A stretch of DNA of 64,000 nucleotides from the NCBI GenBank assembly GCA_036877525.1, contig JAZGTH010000059.1:8246501-8310500 (forward strand). Reading direction: 5' to 3'. Below are positions 38,576-61,339 of this stretch, piece after piece. Made by a program: the position numbers and the translations under genes. The notes beneath the pieces are model-generated. The model ran no database searches. It was not told the origin of the DNA and saw only the letters and a program-made list of their open reading frames with translations. Numbering within the stretch: position 1 is the stretch's first letter; every line of letters starts with the position of its first letter. This stretch comes from Chromobotia macracanthus (lineage: Eukaryota; Chordata; Actinopteri; Cypriniformes; Botiidae).

Positions 38576-40911
38576 TAAGACAGTAGCTTTCTGGGGGTAT
38601 TGGAGAACCTGGTATAGACTGTGTGGCCTGCTCTAGGACTATACAAAAAACCAAAAGGCTATGATATTCAGTTCTGAGTGTAGGAAGTGTCTTCTGAAAA
38701 TGTTTAAACCCCCCATTTAGTTTCATCAAAATGTACATAGAAATTTGATTCTCTGCAGTTATGAAGGTTTATGAAAATAGCAGGTAACAGAATCATCACA
38801 TTTTTTTGAAGACTGCAGCTGGGGCTAAACTTATACAGTAACCACAGAATAAGGATATCAGATTATATTTCTCATGCATGCTATGTGGGATATATCAGAT
38901 GTCTGATCTACTTACTGCAGAGTAAAGAAGAATATGTACAGTATAGGGATAAAAGTTTGTGCTGAAGTGCTGATATCAGATACTTGCTGTATAGCTTCAC
39001 ACAAGACATGGTGGAGTTGCAGTGTAGCTACATTCAGCTTGTGTGGTGTTGAGGTAACACACAGCACTGGCTGTTCATCATGGGTAATCGCTTGAAACCA
39101 ATGCATCACTTTAGTGATTCCTGTGGTAATAAAGTGCCTGTGAGAGGCTGCAGGTGGTGAAGCTGAGGGAAACAGCGTAAGTCTACATGTGTAAGTAAGA
39201 GATAAGCAAACAAGTGAACAAATAAACATGAACCAAACAACATTTCTTATACAGAACATGATCAATAATGATTCTGCAACAAGACACCAGCAGTGACAGT
39301 GCTTATGGTCCATTAAATATATATACACATATCTTATGTGTATATATGTAAACATACATACATACACATTACCTGGACGCTACTCTTATTTTAAACAGAT
39401 ATCAGAGATAAGACCTCAGAGATGCAAATGTGATATTCATGATGTGTTATTTCCTCTACGAAAGTGTTTTTTGAAAGCCAGCGGTTATTAAAATCTTGAT
39501 GTTTATGCAGATTTTGCTTTGGGGTGAATTTTAGGAAAGCGTCTCAGCATTGCACACTTTAAAGGTTGAAAAAATTCCCTACTGTTATAATTAAGTATAT
39601 GAGTACATGTGTTTTGACTTTGTGAGAATTCATTCCTGCAGGGCAGGAGGCAGAAATCTGTATAAGATCAAACCTATGTTAATTCCTCTGACACTATCTG
39701 AAGTTTCATGATCCTGGAAAAGTTCTTCTTACCACCTGTTAGGTACCTCAGAATACACATTTATTTGTTGAGTTAAAGATACATCTCAGCACTACTGTCA
39801 CTAGAAAGTAACCATGCTTTGACTATTCATGCTGGAAGATTTAAATTGTTAATATTTTCCTGCCAAACTGTTGCTTTGATACATTTCTCTGCATGAGCTG
39901 CTGTTAAACATAGTTGTATAAAATATGAAAAATATGTTTTATTTAATTGCTTTAAATGTGTTGCAATTTCGCGACAGCTGTCCTGAGGGTTAATGCAGAC
40001 AAACTCTTGTAAAGTGTACAAGATTTTCAGCACCTGTATTAACGGGCTGACAGAACTTCTCGTGAACATTTACTGTGAGCTTGTAATATATCATACCAAG
40101 TAATGAATGAGGTTTTATTCCATTTTTACAGATTAGCCAAGTACAGCATTGCTCAAAACCGCAGCAGGCAGAAAAATATCCGACATGAAAAAAATGCCAA
40201 AGTGTTTGGTGGCAATCAGTCTGTTACATTCAAAATTATATTTTGTAATGGGATTCAGTCAATGAGATTCCTCTGGAGAGTGGCTCATAGGTTACCTGTA
40301 GGCTGAGGCATGCAGACAGCCGCATTGAGGGAAAATGAAAGACTAGCTTGGTGGCTCTCCCGCCTCATCTCTCCACTGCAGGGGAATGTAATATGCGTTC
40401 TATAATGAAAGCTCTCAGGGGAAGTCTTCCTCTGCTTAGTGGTCTATACCGGGCCCACTCAATCACGAAGCGCTGTACCGACAGGGTTTTCAGTAACACT
40501 AGACTGCGTAGCCTGGGATGTTATGAAAAAAGTGAGGTGGTAAAAAACAAGATGATCTGAGACGGAAAATGTCTTCTGCATCTTACACTTTCTCGGTTCT
40601 TGGCACATGATGAAGCACAACATTTATCTCTGCTTTTATGGAAATGAAGATGCTCAACTCGGCATTGGGCTTTTACTCTGTTGTGAAACAGAACAGCATT
40701 GCCCTCTGCCCTGGTTCAGTTGCTTTATTAATGAATATAGTTGCAACGCATTTCCAGGGTGACTTGAAGAGCTATTATTTACGTATAAATTTTAAAAGTG
40801 CACTCATAATATTTCCACAGCATAGCCTGTTCAAGGTTTTTGACCCCCGGTTACAAAGGCCTACAAGTAAATAACATGGAATTATGTACTCCTTTGTGAG
40901 CAACATTACTG

Positions 40912-40990
40912 TTTAAACGGACAGTACACCAAAAAAAAAAACCCACCAGGCCACAAGTCATTCCAAACCTGCACGCTTATGCTTGCATGA
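40912..40990. mobile_element. end fragment of GTTCACCCAAAAAT MITE
   Basis: TTTAAACGGACAGTACACCA followed by an A run, then GGCCACAAGTCATTCCAAAC CTGCACG, matches the first part of this fish element. The rest is not found. Confidence 0.5.
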
Positions 40991-42172
40991 GGAGTCTTCA
41001 AACATTTTAGGTTTGATGACTGATATATTTATGGATGAGGCTGTATGAGTGAAAGCACCTCATATGATCCTTATTTTGAGTGCATTTCCCACTGTCAAGA
41101 ATTGCTTCATGACAAAACAGAGTTCTTCAGAACATCAGGTCCAAAAACAGCAGCAGTCAACAATCACAAAAAGATCAGGACAAGCTTAGCTGCAGAGGTC
41201 TGATCATCTCATTGAGAAAATCCATACGGAATGTCAAAAAGGAACAATGGTGTAACAGTGATGGATTGTATCTATCATATGCAATTATGTGCTTGAGGAA
41301 AGTGATCTGACTCGGTATGAGGGGAAAAAATGATAAAACGATACTGATCACGCCCACTTACAATATTGGATTTTCAGTGACAATACCATAAAATGTCATT
41401 GCCAGGAAAAGAGCAGAATCTATCATGCACAAGCAAACATCACAAATAATCATCCTGTCATCTTGTGCTCTGATATTCTTAATTTTTGAGATGGTTGTGA
41501 GGCAATTCTGGTATGAAAAGTGCAAGAACTTTCATCATGTCTAATGATGATGATGATAATAATTCAGAGTTAAACAGGATTTCCGATCACACTAAGTGTC
41601 GAACAATCACAGTGGTGAACGTGCGCAACCGGTTCACATTGACCTTTTGATGTAATATCTCTTTTTTGATGCTGAGAAAGGTTGTAGTACGTGTTTGCCC
41701 AAATCTAACGCTTTCGGAACCATTACATCTGATTCTGAGAGCGTGAAGTTCTGAATTATGGCTTTCTTGAGATTCTGCTGTGCATCTGACAGACTCTTCA
41801 CCATCCATCAAGAGATTCAACATGCTGAGGAAAAAAATGTCAGATTTTGACATTCAAAACTCAAAAAATCTCGGAGTCTTAATGTCACGTATACAGGATG
41901 TTGGAGGTGCTGAAAAAACACAGAGACTCACATACCAGGTGTTGTATTTATTTATATTAAATTAAAAATATAGATTCAGGTAACAAAACTGTGGAACAGT
42001 ATTTAAATGCTCTAGCTTTGGGGAATGAGAAAGCTGTGAAGGAAAAAATGAGCTACTTAAACCAAAGATTCCTCAACTCTCTCTTCATGCCTGGATCAAA
42101 AATGACAAGACTTGACTTTAGTTTTGACAAGCCACCACTCAAAACCGTTGTGACCAAACAAACCCTCCAGGC

Positions 42173-42213
42173 AATTAGTCCACTTGACAGCACAAATTAG
42201 TCCACTTGACAGC
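42173..42213. repeat. 22-bp tandem duplication
   Basis: AATTAGTCCACTTGACAGC occurs at 42173-42191 and again at 42195-42213, identical over 19 bp, separated by ACA. Confidence 0.9.
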
Positions 42214-43748
42214 GGGGGATGAGGGGGGTCTGGAGAGGGGCGAGAACACAACTGTTGCTTTTGCGGTCATCTTTAACCATATTTGCGCTTACAGCCCTGG
42301 GCTGAACATGAGCCCAGAGGGTTAACAGTGTGGTTTGGGCTGCAGTTGTGGGAGGAAATGAAGGATTGAAGCATGAACATGTATTATATACTGAGAAATA
42401 ACTAGACACTACTGATGTGACCAGAACTAAAGTCAGGGAAAATCTAAAGTCGGGTTCAGAGAGATCTGGGAGATACAAATGCTATTGTCACAGAGCTGCA
42501 GATTCCCCTCACTGGATTCTATACAAAAAGAGAAAATTGAAGATGTGGGGCGGTGGGGGAGGGAGTGGAGAGGCTATATCTGACCAAACAAAAACATCCC
42601 CTGCCTCTTCAGCTCGGGCAGAGGTTAAAAAACACAAAATGCACCAAGCTGGGCTACATACAGTCACGAAAACACACCGAAATTACTAAAAGAACCTGCA
42701 AGATCTACAAAATCAAATATGTGCTGTTCCAATTACAGATATTTACAGCCATCAAATAAGAATAACTGGTCACACACAATATAGGTGGAAAAAGAAAATG
42801 AAACCAAAACGTCAGTTCAAAAAGAGCATGAGTTTCCCAGCTATTTACAAATACATCTGGCCAATTCAGCTGTCTATAAAAATACTATTCACATTTTCTC
42901 ATTGACACACAGTAGTAAAATTATGAGAAACCACCATTCCAATGTCAATGCTGTGGGAAGATGAGTTCTTCCTTTAATGTTCCTTGTGATATAAAATGAC
43001 ATATTAACTGTGCTTAATCTACCGATACTTTCAGACTATATGGTCACATGCAAAGTAAGTTCCAGTGAGCATATCAAAAGAGACAAAAATGATGAAAAGA
43101 GGGCACAATAAATAAGCAATAAGGACCCAGAAGCAAACGCAGTGCTTGTTTCCATGGTGCTTCTGAACATGAGCAGATCAGCAAAGGTAGACAACTCAAT
43201 ATAAAAATACTGAAAATTCATTTGAGTCAGGGCCATCGCTAAAATTCACACTACAATTCATCTTAACAGGGCCTCCATATTACAGGGCCTTGACAATACC
43301 AGCGATTTAATCTTGGGTTCTAAACAACCTTAATCTACCATAAAGCAATATAATTACAGAACCTAAAAAGAACGTTGGTGCTCATATATATAAATATATG
43401 TATATACACGTGCTTGTGTACACACACATATGTATTTGTATATACATGTATTTTGTAATATATGTATTTTGTAAAGCTTATTGCCTCTCAATACTGTAAA
43501 ATATGAGGGTCACAATAACACCCTTACAGTTGTAGAATAAATTGAAAGTCAATTAAACAATGGGGAATTTCATGTGTATCTAATCACATGACCTAAATTA
43601 GATGCATTACAATTATCTGATAAATAAATGTGCATTGTATTTGAAAATGGTTACAAGTAATGCAATGTAAAAAGTGTGAACAAAGTGAGAAGCCTTCACC
43701 AATATCTAATCCCTCTTCACACAAATGAACATCTCCAAGCCCTTACGG

Positions 43749-43804
<56 letters not shown>

Positions 43805-43817
43805 ACACACACACACA
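43749..43817. repeat. (TA)n(TG)n(TA)n(CA)n compound microsatellite
   Basis: Alternating TA, TG, TA and CA blocks form a near-palindromic repeat whose GTGTGTGTG and CACACACAC arms can pair. Both-strand open frames here are artefacts. Confidence 0.95.
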
Positions 43818-44289
43818 AGTTCATTTCCAAGGTCATAATAGTTGCTCCAGGTAAATGTAAGTTGCACCTGTGAGTAATGCGCAGTGAGGCACAATGTTTG
43901 TGCTCTGTCCAAAACTTTTATCTGCTTTGTCTTTCACTGATTTTAGAAATAGCAGTCTCCCTTCTGCAGAGACAGTAAAAGAAAGTGTCATCACACATTC
44001 CAAATATTTTTCTTCCTCTTTGATTAGTCTAGTTTTTCCTTACTTTTTAGCTTGATTCAATCTCTACCCACCCTCAATTCTTAGCAGCTTTGCTACATAA
44101 ATTGATTTAGACTCTCTGACCTCCATCTGCAGGCCACACTGCAAAACAAACGGTGCTAACAGTAGTTTAAGCACAACAGTTATTTCCTTGCCTATCACAA
44201 AAGTCTCTTCTGTGTCCATTCCATCTGTGGTAACTGACAGGGTTTACTTGCAACAGCAGGCAAACCTATTTTCATGGATACTCTAGGTC

Positions 44290-44513
44290 AGGGCTATTCC
44301 ACTCCGGTCCTGCAGAGCTGCTGTCCTGCAGAGTTTAGTTCCAACCATAATCCAACAAGCATGCTTTTCAAGTAATCCTAAAGACCTTGATTACTACAAG
44401 AAGGTTTATCAATAAATTTGGGAGAACGTTCTAAGAAAGTTCTGAGAATGATCCCTGTTAGCTGGGTTGAAGCTAAACTCTGCAGGACTGTGACCCTTCA
44501 GGAGTGGACTTGA
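44290..44513. mobile_element. MITE with AGGGCTATTCCACTCC ends, carrying a nested MITE piece
   Basis: The left end AGGGCTATTCCACTCCGGTC then CTGCAGAGTTTAGTTCCAAC and the right end GCTAAACTCTGCAGGACTGT...AGGAGTGGACT are inverted. Between them a piece of another family (44420-44467, ending CCCTGTTAGCTGGG) is inserted. Confidence 0.7.
44420..44467. mobile_element. CCCAGCTAACA-ended MITE, copy 9 (end only, nested)
   Basis: GGGAGAACGTTCTAAGAAAG, TTCTGAGAATGATCCCTGTT and AGCTGGG form one end of the family, lying inside the MITE at 44290-44513. It is therefore younger than its host copy or arrived by gene conversion. Confidence 0.7.
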
Positions 44514-44792
44514 TCTTTTATTTCATAACCTCAGCCAAAAACCTTAACATAACTTATGCGTTTACTCTTTTAGGCTTATCAAAAATATAAACATGAACAG
44601 AAATATATGTCCTTAATTCTACACACTGTACTTCATAACTGTGAAACAAATTCTACTGGAGCTAAAACAATTTCAAGTATCTGATTCTTTCTATAAAAGT
44701 GTCTTATATTATTGTGCCTAATAATCATATTCAAATCTTATATCAATATATTATTAAGCAATTGCTTTTAGCTAGAGACGGACTGGCAGAGA

Positions 44793-47191
44793 TTTATTTT
44801 AGGTGAAAAGCTTGACAGGTGAAAAGCTTGCGATAAATACTTCCATTAGTAAACAGCTGTGTTTGGCAAAATCACAGCTCGTCCCTAAAATTCCCTGATT
44901 TTGTTTTCAGTAGAGAGCCAAAAGTGTCATTTGTCTAATCTATTATCGCATGGGAACTGTGATACCCATAATGCAAATCTCTCTTTTTTCTACCTTTGTT
45001 ATGTTCATTAATTAAAGTGCTCCATGTAGCCACAAAACCTTCATATTTGTAAGCACACACTCTCACACACAAAAAATACACACATAAAAACATGACGCAG
45101 CAAAACAAACATACGTGGGCTATGATCACAATAAATCAACCAGTGCTGTTGGTGTTCAAAACAAACTCATGCGGCCGTGCCAGGCTGTTAAGTGCTATGA
45201 AACCGTCTCACATCTCCTGTATCCACCAATATCACATCTCATCATTTCTCAAAAGCAAAGTGCCTGGCAGTGTTCAAAACTATACACAAATCTGGCTTTA
45301 GAAACTGCGATGGCGTGGTCCATGTCCAAAATGATGCAAAGCGTCCCGCCATTTAAGATGGAGAATGCGTTTGTCTTTAAACTCTAACAGGCCGTGTTAT
45401 CCTCCTCAACACCTCATAGTTTCATCCATGTGTGATTTGGAACTTCCACACCATATAGAAAGTTATTACAGCAGACAGTTCAAATGGAGATGACAGATTT
45501 GACGCAGTTTCATCTCTAGCCCGGAGGCAAACATTGCGTTCGTACATTCTTCTCATTTGTTCCTCATGGCATGATGGTATTCCTGTTTCTATTTCACGTG
45601 TCTCCAATCTCACATTTTTTACGATCACAGCTTGAAAAAGTCAGCATCTTGATTCATCTGCAGGTCTTCTGTATCTCACCGACTTCTGTTGGATTAAATC
45701 GCATGTGGTTGTTAATATTCATCGTATTGGGAAGTTTATGCACTTGTAACAGTTTTCCGGCTGTATTTCAGAACTGGAGCCAGGTGTGGTGGTGTTGAGT
45801 GGTCCGTGCACATCTGGGCATCCATAGCTGTGTAAATATCCATACGGCGCCTGTCCGTCTACATGGACATTGGCGGACATCTTGATATGGTCGATTTTAG
45901 CTTGTAAATTCAAAATAGACACAGTTTATCAACTTGGGTTTTAATTTGCCCACATTAAATGACAAATATGAAGAAAGGCTACCGTAAGGTGACAACTGTG
46001 TGAGAATACAGATCAATGCTGGCGAGATCAACAATAAAAACATAATTACAGTAGACTGCTGCTGATCTGTTTTTATGAAGTTATTGATTCAGTAGCAAGG
46101 CTGCGGTAAGGCCTGGCTTCTGTATTTCAGAAGCAGGCTTATATGAGAGTCACTGGTAGCGACTTTTTCTCTTTATCAGGCTGTTTTACATTGCTGCTGT
46201 GCTGCTCTGAAGTCTGTTGTGGACCGCAGGACTGTTGTCAGTGTACAAACAAGTGGAAAATAAATCCAGTCTTACGTATTGGGCAATGAAGAGCGAATGG
46301 CTCAAAAGTGTTAAGATGAAAAATCGTAGAAAGATGTTTTAAGATGAAAAAGTGCCTTGTTTGAGTAATACAATACATATGCATACAGAATTACACACAT
46401 GGTTTGTATGTAACAGCATTTAGCATACAACCAAGGGCATTGCTTAAATTCACCTCAGGGGTCCAGGACAGAACCCAGTGAAAAGGGTGTACCATAGTGG
46501 ATCTTAGAAGACCCCTTGCCACAGAGCTTGGGATAATATACTTGGTTATCAACCCTGGACAATGGCCCTGCATACAACAAACCTGCCTACTCATACATTA
46601 TCATCAGTATGGAGTGCTATAGTAAACTACACTGCGATTTATAATAATATCAACAATAATCAAAGTCATAAATTACAAAATATCATACTGCAGCTTTAAA
46701 TCAAACTCCTAAAACAAGAAAAACAATCAGAACTGGTGTAATTGCACAAAAGAATGACTCCTCTCTGCTGTTTTAGATGGATCAACCCATGTTGTGTTTC
46801 TTGTTTTACCTTTAAATGTCCACACAGTGTGGCATGAGGCTTGTATACACATACTCAATGTAACATCTACCATATGATGACAGAGTGTCCTTATACAGCT
46901 TTCTGAAGGGTGGGGGGGAGACAGATCTTAATGGTGATGGAAGGACAAGCGAGAAGGAGCTTTGACTGATGTGGTCATCTGTGACCAATGCCTCCAGAGG
47001 AGAAGCTCACTCAAGCACATCAGTTCCAGATCATTGAAGGTTAAATCCAGTTCAAAAAGAAAGGGAGACATCGGGATGCTGGTGCGAGAAAGCCAGGGTG
47101 AGAACACAATATGTTTGAGAGGGTCTCTTTCTCACTCTTTTTCCACCTGTATCTTTCCCACTTTGTCTCTCATTTCCATTGGCAGATGTTG
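44793..47191 (-). other. erbb4: probable erbb4 3' UTR, end not fixed
   Basis: The transcript must continue below the stop codon at 47192. On the minus strand the first candidate poly(A) signals I noticed are ATTAAA at 45940-45945 and AATAAA at 44793-44798, implying UTRs of about 1.25 or 2.4 kb. Human ERBB4 has a much longer 3' UTR, so the true end may lie further left. No coding frame worth reporting is present. Most of the stretch is unique AT-rich sequence without a recognised repeat. Only RNA data could fix the end. Confidence 0.3.
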
Positions 47192-56540
<9,349 letters not shown>

Positions 56541-57925
56541 CTGCAAACAACACACACGTGCCACACTGATCATCAGCAGCTTCAACATCATCATGATCAA
56601 TGACTGTAGCAATAATTTATCTGTTGTGTAACAATCAAAATCATTGCTTACAATTATCATCAGCACTATCCATCATGAAATATTATCATCTCATTCAGCA
56701 GCGTGATGTCTGATGACACCATCATTAGCTCTCATTACCTAATCACATTCCTCTGCATTAGTGTAATGATAAAATAAAGATCCATCACATCATTACAGAG
56801 ACTCTGAAGCCTCAATGTAATTCTTAGTGCAGAGCATGTAGATAGCCTGCTTGACTATATTGCATGTCTGGATATATGATCATCATTATATCATTTCATA
56901 AATGATTGCTTCCATGATTAGCAGCAAACGTACACAAACATATCTTTGTTTAATAGTAATGCATGTTCTTCCTGCCTTCCTTGAGTGCTATCAGGGAGGA
57001 GTTAACTGTGCCAGGCAAACAGTGCTGAGTTTTGGAGCAATATACAATTATACATAACCTAAATGTAAAGGCTATAAAGCCTAATTTACATAGAGGGGAA
57101 AATGACTCATGACATAATTTAGCACATTTAGATAGCATGTGGTTTCTAAATAAGGATTTAAATGCTGAGATAGGGTAGGCAATTTAAGAGAGGCCAACAA
57201 TAACAAACTAGCTTTAGATCCCGCCCTCCCTTCAGAGCGCTTTCTAAAGCCACGCCTCCTCCAATACATGAACACATACATCGTTTGACAGGCAGGTAGG
57301 ACATCCAATCCAATACTGGGCAAACATTTTATGGTTTTGCACCGTACACAGAAGATATATATTTATAAAAATATATTTAGACCACTTTACTTAGTGATTG
57401 CTATCAGGATGTGAAGAGACTTCAACCAGCATAACAAAAAATGTTTCTGGAAAAAAAATTGCCTGCCTTTAACTAATAATGGATTTACCTGTAAAATTAG
57501 ACAGAGGAAAAAGCTGGCGCAGAAAAAGGGCATTAGCCGTAACTCCAAACTTTGTTTGCTCTGGCATAACTTTCAAAGACACTTTGTGGAGGATTAAACT
57601 GAAAAAGTGGTGGTTTTATTAACGGAGATTGTTCACATTGATAAGCGATGAGCCTCTTCTCAGGCATGGCCACGTATTGCAAAACAATGAAAACTCCAGA
57701 CATCAATTTTCTGGAGGAGCGAACAATGCATGTAATCGATTTAAGTCCAAGCAGCTGCGTGAGGCCCTTTCACAGGCCCTGCTTTCCATCCCTGCGAAAA
57801 CAGCCACTCTGCTCTTTCCTCCAGCACCCTTTCAAGTGCCCCTTGAGCTGGTGACTGGCTGAAATTTAAATCTTAATGTGATTGGTGAAGAGGCCGGGAC
57901 TGCTTGTGGTAAAGCGGTCTTACAA

Positions 57926-57945
57926 AGAGAGATAGATAGACAGAC

Positions 57946-57986
<41 letters not shown>
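57926..57986. repeat. GATA/GACA/(GA)n microsatellite
   Basis: AGAGATAGATAGACAGACAG is followed by a GA run to 57986. Confidence 0.9.
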
Positions 57987-57988
<2 letters not shown>

Positions 57989-60037
57989 GGCAGCTTGTAA
58001 AAGTGGGAAACTACAATTTGTATTGAATCCAGTGTAACGCACAGGTGATTTTAGAGATGAGAAGACTGTGTTTGAATCTTCCACTTGCCTTCAAGTGATT
58101 AAAATATTAAATAAATGTGAGAATATATTCTTAGGAGGAGGGGATGAGTTATTACATCACCTGTAAAGCATGACGTCACTGTTGCTATAGACACAATTAG
58201 TAACGTCATGCGTTTTAGAATAGAGGAAAACAAATCCTGGTTACATGACCTGTTTTTTCCATAAAGGAAAATGAAGAGAAAGTTTAAAGAATACTTCTTA
58301 AAGAAAGAAAACCTCATTGTTAAAAATATGCTGAATTATGCTGATAATATTGTTGTTTAGGACCGCACACAACACCTGATGCAGCTTAAAATGACTGAAG
58401 TGCTTCGTTCTATTATATATTACATTTCATATTTACTATGTGCTTATTTTATTTACGTAAAGCAGATTCTGCTGCAGACGTACATGTTTAAAGGTGTGAT
58501 TATACAGCTTATATTTACTTCAGTCTTTTTTAGCCCCTTCATTCATCTGGTGAATTCCAGATAATCTGGTGACTTTCTGGATTTTAAGTGTGAAAAACAT
58601 ACTTTTAGGATATTTTTTTCTTAAAGACTGATTTGCAGCCAGTATGCTTTTTCTGATGATGAGAAAGGACTTTAAATACGAAAGAGAGTCAGGAAGAAAA
58701 GAGAGCGAGAGAGGTCGATGAGATTAAAGCAGTAATAGCGCCTCTTTGTGCCGTGATGTCATTACATTAGATTTGTATTGGAACCTGTAGCAGCTAAAAA
58801 CGTATGCAATTATGCAAATGTGAAAATAAAGTGAACCTGACGCACAATGTGTGTGATCCGCTAACTGCCCTGTGGACCTAAAAGGGGGTTATATCACCAA
58901 TTTTTTTTATAACAAGGTCTGCTTATAATACTAAAGCTTTTGAACTGCAGTTCACAACCATTACCCAGTCTCTATCTGACCCTTAAAATTAAACGGCTCA
59001 TTTTTTTGCTGTTGTGCCTTTAAGAAGCCCCCATTTAATGTGTGAAATAAACAACAGCACTTTAGTCCACTCACACACAGGCATTGGGTTTCCTGTTGGG
59101 TTCAATTTAGTTTTTAACTCCTTTCACACTTGTGAGAAATTCAGAAAACAATCAGCGCCAAGTCTGAACTGAAATGATTTTATAACTGGGAAGAAGCTCT
59201 GAAAATTACAATATACATCTGTAGTATAGGCAGCTTGTTTATGTCTCAAGATCAAATAAAATGTTTTCTCAATACATGACCCTGAAATCTGACCATTTTG
59301 AGATTGTGTGCACGTTTGTAAACTGTTCTGAGACCATAAAAACACCATATCATGAGTTTTAAAGTAAATGTAGTAGACAACTGACAAATGAATTTAATTC
59401 AAGTAATTGTGTAGCCCCTAATATACGATCCATATTAGACACTCCATTGGATTTCTGTACATCCTGGAAATGTTACTGTTATGAAACCTCAGATAATTTT
59501 TCAATTTAGAATTTAAATGCTAATTTGAATTAATGACTACATCTAAACACCATCCTACCTAATGCGTCTCCCACAGTAATAAGTGGTGATTAAATAAACC
59601 GTGCTTCTAGTTAGTAAGGCCGCAGACGGGGATGGTGTGAGGGCGATTGGTTGGAAATGATAAATGAAACAATAAGCCTTCAGCGTCTCTCAGGGTCGAG
59701 GTCAGTGGCCTCTTATGAGAAGCTCTCAGTCCACTGGTGCTTATAAAGGGTTGAGGCAGAAATAATAATCAGTCTGAGTCGACCGCGATGAGCCTCTGCG
59801 GCTGCTGCTTTAAAATACACAAACGTGTGTGTGGACTGGTGAAACAGAAGGAAACATCTTTTTATGCCATATGTATGCAAGCTTTTCCCAGCATGCAAGT
59901 GTAATCCAGGGTAATGGTGTGGAGATTACATTCTCTATCCCTGCTGAAGGAAAAAAATCAGTTATTCTCTCCACGCCCACCAATACTCTCCAATTTCTTA
60001 TGGTGCTATATCACATCCAGACATACAAGACCTTAAA

Positions 60038-60060
60038 TACACACACACACACACACACAC
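60038..60060. repeat. (CA)n microsatellite
   Basis: About eleven CA units. Confidence 0.9.
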
Positions 60061-60236
60061 CATGAGCTAGTAAGAAACTAGCCTTATAGCCCAATTCACT
60101 GATCTTCTGAAACATATTGCACACATAATATTTAGGCAACTTGTGCGTGCAGATATTTTTAGCAGCCTGCCAGAAAAGAAAATCATGTTTTATCATGAAC
60201 TTTGATACTTTGAGCATTTACGAGAAAGAGTATACT

Positions 60237-60291
60237 CCAGTATACTTTGGATGAAACGTATCCAGTGTACTTTTCATCCAAAGTATACTGG
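60237..60291. repeat. perfect 18-bp inverted repeat (hairpin) in erbb4 intron 20
   Basis: CCAGTATACTTTGGATGA at 60237-60254 is exactly mirrored by TCATCCAAAGTATACTGG at 60274-60291, with a 19-nt loop. It could be a MITE remnant or a small hairpin RNA precursor. No transposon family ending is recognised beside it. Confidence 0.8.
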
Positions 60292-61248
60292 ATCAATGGA
60301 TGAAATTTGTGAGGTTAGTGGAATCAAATCTTTGAAAGCGAAATGTATCAAAATATTTAAAGGTGCTCTGTGCTACCAGCATCACCAAACAGAATGACAA
60401 ACATGCTGAATGTTTCCAAACCAAAATATTTCTCACACATATCCTCCCTCTGCCATTGGACGGACAACCAAACATCCGTGCCCCCAACTCATGCTATTGG
60501 TTGATTCTATTGATTCAATTCTTTTGCTCCGCTCAATCAGGCCACTCAAACCAATATTATGTACAGTCAAGTCTGGCTGTGCAACACTAGTAGGAGACAT
60601 ACCAATGCACACACAAACCCTCACCCATCCACAGAGACGTGTCTATAAAAATCAAGACAGGAAGTGACAGTCAGTACACATGACCTGCCCTGGCGGCCAT
60701 TCAGTCTCCTTCCTTCTTTCATATGCAAACGGTACAGCTCACAAATGACATGGTCCAAAGGTCTTCTCAAAGATTAATGAGCATACATTAACATTAATCG
60801 TCTATCAAAATGCAATTATCTTTGAGTTTGCAGAGGTAAAGTGGAGAGTAAGGATATATAAATAATCCTAATTTCTACACAGCGCACCGAAAGGGGAAAA
60901 ACTTAATTTCAATACATGCAATGGTTGTGGGGGTGCTTATTCTATACCACACAAGACAGACCCCATAGACACATAAACAGCAGCGCTACACTCATGAGCA
61001 TTCTCAAGAACACACTCAATCATTTTCACAATTTTTGAGACAATCAGACAGTAAGCAAATTGGTAGGACTTCACAGTGTGATTGTTAATTATAAAAGTTA
61101 ATGTAAATGAAACAACAAATAAAACAGACACACAGATGTGCTTCTAAAGCGACGACTTTTCCTCATTTCAGCTGTTTGATTCTTGGATGCGAGACAAAAA
61201 TGGGAGGTGCTTTGAAAAAGCAGCTGTTTTAGCATTGAGACTACAGAG

Positions 61249-61260
61249 TGAGAGAGAGAC

Positions 61261-61336
<76 letters not shown>
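61249..61336. repeat. long (GA)n microsatellite
   Basis: About 88 bp of GA with a few GACAGA interruptions. The Arg/Glu-rich and Ser/Leu-rich open frames on the two strands are products of this repeat. Confidence 0.95.

Positions 61337-61339
<3 letters not shown>

Larger units (their letters stand above)
37991..44792. other. intergenic, right part of the gene desert, possibly reaching into the erbb4 3' UTR
   Basis: No gene recognised. It holds MITE fragments, a short tandem duplication and a TA/TG microsatellite. Because ErbB4 3' UTRs can be long, part of this could still be transcribed with erbb4. Minus-strand frames at 41587-41853 and 39367-38912 show no recognisable protein. Confidence 0.65.

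Noticed and set aside
38912..39367. 151-codon minus-strand frame, the longest outside erbb4 and its shadows apart from the frames near 11.4-12.1 kb
   Set aside because: Its start lies in ATGTATGT/TATA-rich simple sequence and the rest shows no known motif; a chance frame is more likely.
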